A stretch of DNA of 64,000 nucleotides, from the NCBI RefSeq assembly GCF_905404315.1, contig NC_066287.1, positions 12,772,001-12,836,000 of the forward strand. Reading direction: 5' to 3'. The translations under genes and the position numbers were made by a program. The notes beneath the pieces are model-generated. The model was given only the letters and a program-made list of their open reading frames with translations, had not been told where the DNA came from and made no database searches. This stretch comes from Leptidea sinapis (Eukaryota; Arthropoda; Insecta; Lepidoptera; Pieridae). Numbering within the stretch: position 1 is the stretch's first letter; the number at the start of each line of letters is the position of its first letter. Below, one piece after another: positions 49,101-58,100 of the stretch.

Positions 49101-52100
49101 ACTTCTTCTTTTCTTCTTCTTCTTCTTTACACTTTCGAGTCAGAACTAGAACTACCGTAGGCCACGCTTAGTACGGCTTATATACCCTCTGTCTATTTTT
49201 AAAATGATTCTCCCATTCCATCTTTAAATTTAAATTGTACTAGAAAATTCTTTTAACTATTTTTATCCTGCTTACACATCTTCCATCCCTTTTTTTCTCT
49301 TCGATTTGATCCTGAACTTACTAGAAATTTTCATTAACTTAACAAAACCCAAAAAATTCCATACACTGGTAGGTGTATCGAACCCGGTTCTACAGCGTCT
49401 AAAGTAAACACTTTTCCGCTGAGCTACGAGTATTGCTGACGGAGCCGTTGAAATTAACATTGTCTTGAAGTTTGACACTCTCGTCATTTACGTTGCAGCG
49501 TTGCTACGCAACAATACCATTTGCTACAAAATCCGTTAAACAACTAGCCACTTCGTTTACTCCTCTTTTTCCTTCACCCACAAGATCAAATACGGTAAAA
49601 TTAGTAGTCCCTAACTTTCGTTTATAATAAAATACACTAATTAACCCACAGGGCGAGATTGAAACTTTTTGAAAATCAAACGTGGCTGCTATAATTTTGC
49701 CTTCAGATGATATTGCCTCTTTTTTGTTTGCTGTTTTTAGCGCCCGTCGTATGATTTATTAGAAATATGAATTTTATGACCTCACGTTATTTATTTGTGG
49801 AAATTATAAACGTGGGTTTATGGCATATGTCACATTAGTAATTTTTTGAGATAAAGAAACTCAATTTCAAACAAAGGATTGAACCATTCCTTATACATAA
49901 CGAAAAACTTTTGAAAGTTTCAATCACCCTCTAAATACATTTTTTATGTGTCTTTTCTTATACAGTGAGTTCTTTAATGAATGATAATACTTTTCTTAAC
50001 GTCATCTATAACTATGTGGGGGTGGTTTTCGTTCTTACTCCGATCATCATACATCGTTTTCTAAAGTTCCACTTGGTAAGTTGGTTTTACTTATTGTGGT
50101 ATACACGAATTACTCATGAATCCCAAGTGTTACTAGAAACTGCTTTTTACACACGTGAGGAATACCTCAGTCACGTGAGGAATAGTCAATAGACTATGGT
50201 ATTGTTTTCACAACCAGGTAAAGGTAATTTACATTGAATTGTGTATTTACGACGAAATTCAATATGGATATAAACTCTCCTCTTAAGATTTTGACTTAAG
50301 TTGACACAGTGTTGTATTTGCTTGAGGTGCTCAATAGCAGGAAAAAACGGAATGCTGGGACAGCGGTTCTTGTAAAGCAATAGCTTCGATAAAGTACGGA
50401 CAAAAATTCGTTCGTGCAATCAGTAATGATTAATTTTTTTTTTTATTTATTTATTTACATTAAAGTTTACAAAAGAAAATACTTAAAGCTAGCATCAGAA
50501 AACGACACGGGCTTGTAATATATGCTAACAAAGAGTTAAATCTAGGTACATTAACTACAGAACATTAGTGCCAGTTAGATAAATTGTGTAAATGTATTTA
50601 TTTTAAGTGACTTAAAAAGTATGACTTCAGTTTTTTCTTAATATTACAAGGATTTATACAGTTCCGTACATCAGTGGGTAATTCATTAATTAGGCGAGGA
50701 ACTAGGTAAGCATTCGTTCGTTCGCCATATCTATTGAGCGCGCTCGGAGTTGTACTTTATCCCAGTATTTAGTATTGAAAGTTTTCTTTTAACATTGAAT
50801 ATTTCATCAGTACCTGCACCAGTAAAATTTTGCAATGTTTAAAAAGTTCAGTTTCGGGATAGTCACTATGATTTTTGTTAGGCAAAAGTTTTAATATTCT
50901 TTTTTGAAGCTTAAATATTTCATTCAAATAGGAGTTATATGTACGTCCGTAACTACTCAAACCATATTGTATATAAGATTGAGCTAGAGAATTATATAAC
51001 ATTAATTTTACATTAAAGGGTAAACGATTTCTTAAAATCGTCATATTAGCTAAAAATTGCCTAAGCTTATTGCAGACGTATTCAATGTGGTTATTCCAAT
51101 TAAATTTACTATCTATATGTAGGCCTATATATGTAACAGAGTCGACTACTTCGATAGCGGGGCATTTACAAATGCTGTTATTTGAGTGCAAACAACTATG
51201 GTCGTGGGCAAGAATGTCATCCATTGGACCTTTTGCGAGGTTTGGTGATCTTATGATTATTAGCTTAGTTTTACCTGGGTTAATAACTAAACCCGTATCG
51301 TGACACCACTTATTCAATGAATTAAAATCAGCCTGCAGGTGGTCGCGAGCAAATTTAAGATCTTTATCAGCGATCAGAAGGCATGTATCATCTGCAAATT
51401 GATAACACATGCAGTAATTTATGCATTTATGTATATCATTTACATATGAGAGAAAGTGAAGAGGGCCCTCAATAAAATATATAAATATGAAATAGAGCAG
51501 CTCGGAGAAGAAGAAGGTGTTACGCTATTATTTACAGCCGTATTATTTTCTGCTGATGTACCTTCTAGGTGCTACCTACTCGTAGACGATGTAATAACGT
51601 CGAATGATTCTTCATCTTAAATCAGAGTATAACAATCACCACACAATATTTACTAAAAATAAAAAATAAATTAATACCTAAATTAAGACTAACATCATAT
51701 TGACCATTATCATAAATAGTTAGACACATCAATAATGGTGGAGTACATCATAGGTTGGAAATGGAGTGTCTGAAACAAAAGAAAATCTGACTTACGACAC
51801 CATTATTTTTATAGAGTCCCATGTATACTATCGTATTGCTAGTTACGATAAGAGATAAAGCAACGTAAATTATGTTAAGTTATAAATACGATAGTAAACA
51901 CTCTTATGCGAACAAAGTAAAAAAGTGTAAGTATTAGATACTATAAATAACTTTTTATAATGAACGAAGTAAAAAATTGTTTGAGTTACATACGATATAA
52001 TTTTAGATAAAAACAACGTACATATATAATCGTAAGTGATACTAACCATAGTCTTACTTGATTTCATTGATAAGTATAAGTAATAACTAAAAACGGTATT

Positions 52101-55100
52101 TTTGTAATCTACGAGTAAAAATCATAAAAAACGTTAAAAATACTTATCCAATACAAATTATTTAAGTTTTCTTTAGTGTTAATTCCGCCAATATTTGTCT
52201 TTAAAACAATTCGACACGTGTTTCGCCTCTACACGAGGCATCCTCAGGACGTGTTGTCTCGCCAAAATCTGGCACGAGACTGAATCAAATGAGCCGGAAG
52301 CCGCTCTTTTATACCCTCGCCCCATGAAATGACGCGCTGTGATTGGTCGGCTGTTGTGACGTATTACCCCCGGAAGAGACACGTAACAAAGGTGATGGGA
52401 CTAAATTTGTTTGTTCATTCAACAATGTAAACATATTGTTATTTTTGTGTTTTATTATTTCTAATTGCTCTAACACATTTAAGCGAAATCCTTTTTCACA
52501 TGTATGCAAAATATTAAAATTATTATTGTTTCCGAGTGAGTGACCTGTATCAATTAAATGTTTCGCGAAGTTTGATTTTTCGGGATGATTATTCGTAAAT
52601 GCGGCAATATGTTCCTTTAATCTAATTTCGAAATTTCGACCTGTTTGACCTATATATACCCCGTTACAAGTGTCACAACTTAGTTTATAAACGCCGGATT
52701 TTTCGGAATTATTTAATCGATCTTTGCCATTACATATTCGACTGACATTGTGATTCGTTCGGAAGGACACATTAATATTGTTTTTCTTAAATATTTTAGC
52801 TATTTTATCCGATATTGGACCAATATATGTCAAACTACCCACATATTTAGTATTTGATTGTGGTGGGACGGGATAAAGTTCTGAATTAATTAAACGTTTT
52901 TGTTTATTTTTAATTAATTTGTTCACTAACTGTTTTGTATAGCCGTTGGAAACCGCGATTTGGTATATTGTATTAAGTTCTTTCGCGAAGCTGTCACGGG
53001 ACAGTGGGACTGACATTAATCTGTGAACATAGCAGCGGAAGGCCGCTAGTTTATGTTGTACGGGGTGGCAAGATGACGCGGGAATAGCAATATCTGTATA
53101 TGACGGCTTTCTATAGATTTTGAATTCTAATTTATTATTTACTCTTGTTAATGTTAAATCCAAAAAATTTAGAGATTGGTTTGATTCGAATTCCAATTTA
53201 AACTTTATTTTTGGGTGGATCTTATTAATTTTATTAATGAATAGATTGATTTGACGTTCGGTGCCTGTCCAGCAAATTATTATGTCGTCAACGTATCGGT
53301 AATAAAACAGGATATGTGGGTCTCTCACCACGTAATTACACTCAAAATTATCCATAAATATTTCAGCCATAATTGGACTTAATGGTGATCCCATTGCTTA
53401 TCCTTCCTTTTGGCGATAGAATTGATTTTTAAATTTAAAATAATTTTGTTTCATACATAACCTAGTAAGATTGATGATGTCATCCTTTTCACCGGGATGT
53501 ATCCTCTGTTTTTCAAAGAGATCATCAAGGATAATTAAAGTTTGTTCATATGGAACATTGGTAAATAAACTATCTACATCGAGAGACAATAATTTGGCAT
53601 TTGGTGGAAGGTTGGTATTTTTTACTTTATTTATCAAATCTAGACTATTTTTCAAACTATACTGAGGATTGAATAATGATTTGTTTTTTATTATTACGTT
53701 AAGTTTTTTGGCAAGGTCGTACGTCGGGGCACCGATATAAGAAACTACTGGACGGACAGGATTATTTTCTTTGTGAATTTTAGGTAAACCGTATAAGATG
53801 GGAGGTCGCGGATTCATGGGAACTACGTATTTTAATTTACTTGGAGAAATAAATGACAAATTTTTAATGGACTCTTTTAATTCTGAAGTAAAGTTTTTAG
53901 TGGGGTCCGAGTTCAGACGTTCAAAATCGTCGGTTTGTATTATATCATTTACTTTCTGTTCATAATCGTTTTTATTTAGAATAACAATGCAATTACCTTT
54001 ATCGGCTTTTGAAATGACTAGTCATTAGACAAATTTTTAATGGACTCTTTTAATTCTGAAGTAAAGTTTTTAGTGGGTTCCGAGTTCAGACGTTCAAAAT
54101 CGTCGGTTTGTATTATATCATTTACTTTCTGTTCATAATCGTTTTTATTTAGAATAACAATGCAATTACCTTTATCGGCTTTTGAAATGACTAGTCATTT
54201 CAATCCAGTCCATTAAAAATTTGTCATTTATTTCTCCAAGTAAATTAAAATACGTAGTTCCCATGAATCCGCGACCTCCCATCTTATACGGTTTACCTAA
54301 AATTCACAAAGAAAATAATCCTGTCCGTCCAGTAGTTTCTTATATCGGTGCCCCGACGTACGACCTTGCCAAAAAACTTAACGTAATAATAAAAAACAAA
54401 TCATTATTCAATCCTCAGTATAGTTTGAAAAATAGTCTAGATTTGATAAATAAAGTAAAAAATACCAACCTTCCACCAAATGCCAAATTATTGTCTCTCG
54501 ATGTAGATAGTTTATTTACCAATGTTCCATATGAACAAACTTTAATTATCCTTGATGATCTCTTTGAAAAACAGAGGATACATCCCGGTGAAAAGGATGA
54601 CATCATCAATCTTACTAGGTTATGTATGAAACAAAATTATTTTAAATTTAAAAATCAATTCTATCGCCAAAAGGAAGGATAAGCAATGGGATCACCATTA
54701 AGTCCAATTATGGCTGAAATATTTATGGATAATTTTGAGTGTAATTACGTGGTGAGAGACCCACATATCCTGTTTTATTACCGATACGTTGACGACATAA
54801 TAATTTGCTGGACAGGCACCGAACGTCAAATCAATCTATTCATTAATAAAATTAATAAGATCCACCCAAAAATAAAGTTTAAATTGGAATTCGAATCAAA
54901 CCAATCTCTAAATTTTTTGGATTTAACATTAACAAGAGTAAATAATAAATTAGAATTCAAAATCTATAGAAAGCCGTCATATACAGATATTGCTATTCCC
55001 GCGTCATCTTGCCACCCCGTACAACATAAACTAGCGGCCTTCCGCTGCTATGTTCACAGATTAATGTCAGTCCCACTGTCCCGTGACAGCTTCGCGAAAG

Positions 55101-58100
55101 AACTTAATACAATATACCAAATCGCGGTTTCCAACGGCTATACAAAACAGTTAGTGAACAAATTAATTAAAAATAAACAAAAACGTTTAATTAATTCAGA
55201 ACTTTATCCCGTCCCACCACAATCAAATACTAAATATGTGGGTAGTTTGACATATATTGGTCCAATATCGGATAAAATAGCTAAAATATTTAGGAAAAAC
55301 AATATTAATGTGTCCTTCCGAACGAATCACAATGTCAGTCGAATATGTAATGGCAAAGATCGATTAAATAATTCCGAAAAATCCGGCGTTTATAAACTAA
55401 GTTGTGACACTTGTAACGGGGTATATATAGGTCAAACAGGTCGAAATTTCGAAATTAGATTAAAGGAACATATTGCCGCATTTACGAATAATCATCCCGA
55501 AAAATCAAACTTCGCGAAACATTTAATTGATACAGGTCACTCACTCGGAAACAATAATAATTTTAATATTTTGCATACATGTGAAAAAGGATTTCGCTTA
55601 AATGTGTTAGAGCAATTAGAAATAATAAAACACAAAAATAACAATATGTTTACATTGTTGAATGAACAAACAAATTTAGTCCCATCACCTTTGTTACGTG
55701 TCTCTTCCGGGGGTAATACGTCACAACAGCCGACCAATCACAGCGCGTCATTTCATGGGGCGAGGGTATAAAAGAGCGGCTTCCGGCTCATTTGATTCAG
55801 TCTCGTGCCAGATTTTGGCGAGACAACACGTCCTGAGGATGCCTCGTGTAGAGGCGAAACACGTGTCGAATTGTTTTAAAGACAAATATTGGCGGAATTA
55901 ACACTAAAGAAAACTTAAATAATTTGTATAATTATGGATTTCCGCAAAGTAACGCCTTATTCAATAAATTTACTTATCCAATAGTCTGTTTCCAGTGTTA
56001 TTGTTTGAAATGCAGTGATCCTCTTCAGTTTTATGTACGTCACAAACATTCAAGGCATTTTAGACCGATCCACAAGCAATATCATAGGGTTTTTATGCTC
56101 GGGAATATTTTATAATATTCAACTTTCCCGATGCTAAATGCTCAATGTAAAACCAATCAATAATTATCACATCAAATTAAATAAAAATTTGTGACTAGAG
56201 CATGTGCAAGTTCAACGTATTAACCGGTAAGTGATACATAAGATACGCAGCGCTTCACCTCATCCGCACACTCCTCCCGCGTAAAGTATAGCCAGAGTAA
56301 ATACAATCAGTTACGTCGCATGGAAAAACAACATACGATAGAAAACTAAAACATAAAAGCCTTATTCTTTATTATTTCATTTTGAAATTTACACAGTTTA
56401 TAGTACTCATTTAGTTCATTAAGAAAATACAAAAAAGTAAAAATGACTGTTTTGTGGGATACGATTATTTACGTAGGAGCCATCGATTTGTGACCCGAAA
56501 CGAAGCCGCGGCCCATATTAACATGTTCGTCCATAAATGCCTCTTTTCCTGGCCGCTGCAGTAATATACTAATAATATACATCGCATAAAACATATTACT
56601 GTCATGACGCAAATTAAGTTAGCAAAAAAACATTACAATGTATATAAATAGCAAACCTCGATGGCACTGTGCTGAGGTTTTCGATAAACATTTTGAGACC
56701 AAGGAACTTGGCTTCACGTAAAGCAGCTCCGATGTAAATTAGTGCTCCAAACCAGAGTAACAATTCCGACGATATTCGCACCTAAAATGATTAAATATGA
56801 AGTCATTTCACTAACAGTAACGTGAAACGTACAGCAATGCCACAGTCAAAAGAAAAAAGAAGCATGCTCAATATTGAAATACAAGATAAAGTACAACTCT
56901 TTTTGCCATGCAAAGCCACTTTTAGGATTTGTCTGTCACCTTCTGTATTTCGATACGACAAAGGGCCTTTAAATTTAGAGCATACACCCACTCCAGTATT
57001 GCTAATGTCCAGCGGAAGTTGGTGTTATACTTTCCATCAGGTAAGCATAAACTATAAAAAAAAAACTCCAAATTATAGAAACGAAGAGAATAAATCTTCC
57101 GGATGTAAGATTTTAAATTAAAGCTTTAAAGTGAAAAGTGCAGGAGGAATGAGGACCCTAATAAATAGTTAATGTTTGGGCAAAAGACGTGACAGCGACC
57201 ACGCTGTTTTTATACCAATAAAAACAGAAGAAAATATGGCATGCAGCATCGCAGATGGGAAGATAAGCATAAAAGAATTCAGGACCAAATTGGTCAGATG
57301 AGGTAGAGCTGAAAATTATTTTGTGTTATGTATAAGAGAGGGCAAGAGTGATGGAACGAAGTGAGGCCATAGACATCCGCAACTAGGCACTAGAGATCAA
57401 TAGATGTGTTGCCGGCCTTAAATTTGGAGGTATAATCTCTAATCTTGAAGGTCTAACGGCCGTTCCCAATATTCAGTCTATTTCTTACTTGAGATAAAAA
57501 TCGTAACTATCGTTGACTTTTCTGTGCCAATAAACTTATCGACGGTAACTCACCTTATCCGTACACGCTGTCTGTCAATGGGACGATGTATACCTTACCA
57601 GCGATAGAAATTTATATGGAAATTGTAATTCACGCGTCCCAATATAAAGCGATAAGAATGACTTAGCGGGTATGTTGGGACAGCTTCAGATTATTGACAG
57701 CTAATTACTGACAGTAAAAGGTGGTAATTTATCTTTATCTGTACATAGTATATTGGGAACGGGCGTTAGTCGTACCTAACGGTTCGCGAAAACTGCAGCT
57801 CGTCATTGATTTCACAAAGTGGCTGTACGAGGCAAAAATGCTCGCAAAACGCGTAGTTGTAGAATGACAGACGTAACATGATGTGTGTAGTATTTTGTAT
57901 TTTGACGAAATATCCGCAGGAGATTAATTGAAGATCATTGTTATTTTGTATATGTATACAAGATTGCATTAGTAATGATTATAAGGCTATAAATATAGTT
58001 AAATAAGTTGTAAACATGTGAAAAATAAGATATATTTAATATTTATCTAACAACAACATACTTTTGCTTGGGTGGTATCAAAGTTCATCAAGCGACAATC

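Larger units (their letters stand above)
52154..54026 (-). mobile_element. Penelope-like element, left copy (minus)
   Basis: Reading from 54026 down: 'SKADKGNCIVILNKNDYEQK', then 'PRPPILYGLPKIHKENNPVR', 'LLSLDVDSLFTNVPYEQTLI' (RT motif A), a TAA stop (53400-53398), 'MGSPLSPIMAEIF' (motif B), 'YYRYVDDIIICW' (catalytic YVDD), 'FLDLTLTRVNNKLEFKIYRK' and a GIY-YIG nuclease ('GVYKLSCDTC', 'GVYIGQTGRNFEIRLKEH'). RT plus GIY-YIG is diagnostic of Penelope-like retroelements. The N-terminal part is truncated, and the 3' end is about 45 bp shorter than in the right copy. The arm 52154-53873 mirrors 54207-55926. Confidence 0.95.
54207..55970 (+). mobile_element. Penelope-like element, right copy (plus)
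   Basis: Same coding layout as the left copy, facing away from it: RT N-terminal frame 54221-54682, TAA at 54680-54682, then the RT/GIY-YIG frame 54686-55771 and a 3' region with TATA box, initiator and hammerhead-like motif. 54207-55926 matches the left arm with no indels over 1,720 bp. The 3' end reaches 55970, immediately before the right 13-bp duplication. Truncated further at the 5' side than the left copy. Confidence 0.95.

Noticed and set aside
48959..49171. 70-codon secreted-looking ORF
   Set aside because: Its hydrophobic start is brief and the rest is encoded by CTT microsatellite. No splice or family support.
56822..57121. 99-codon plus-strand ORF in a channel intron
   Set aside because: No domain or splice context, and the C-terminus is A-rich low complexity. 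Treated as chance.
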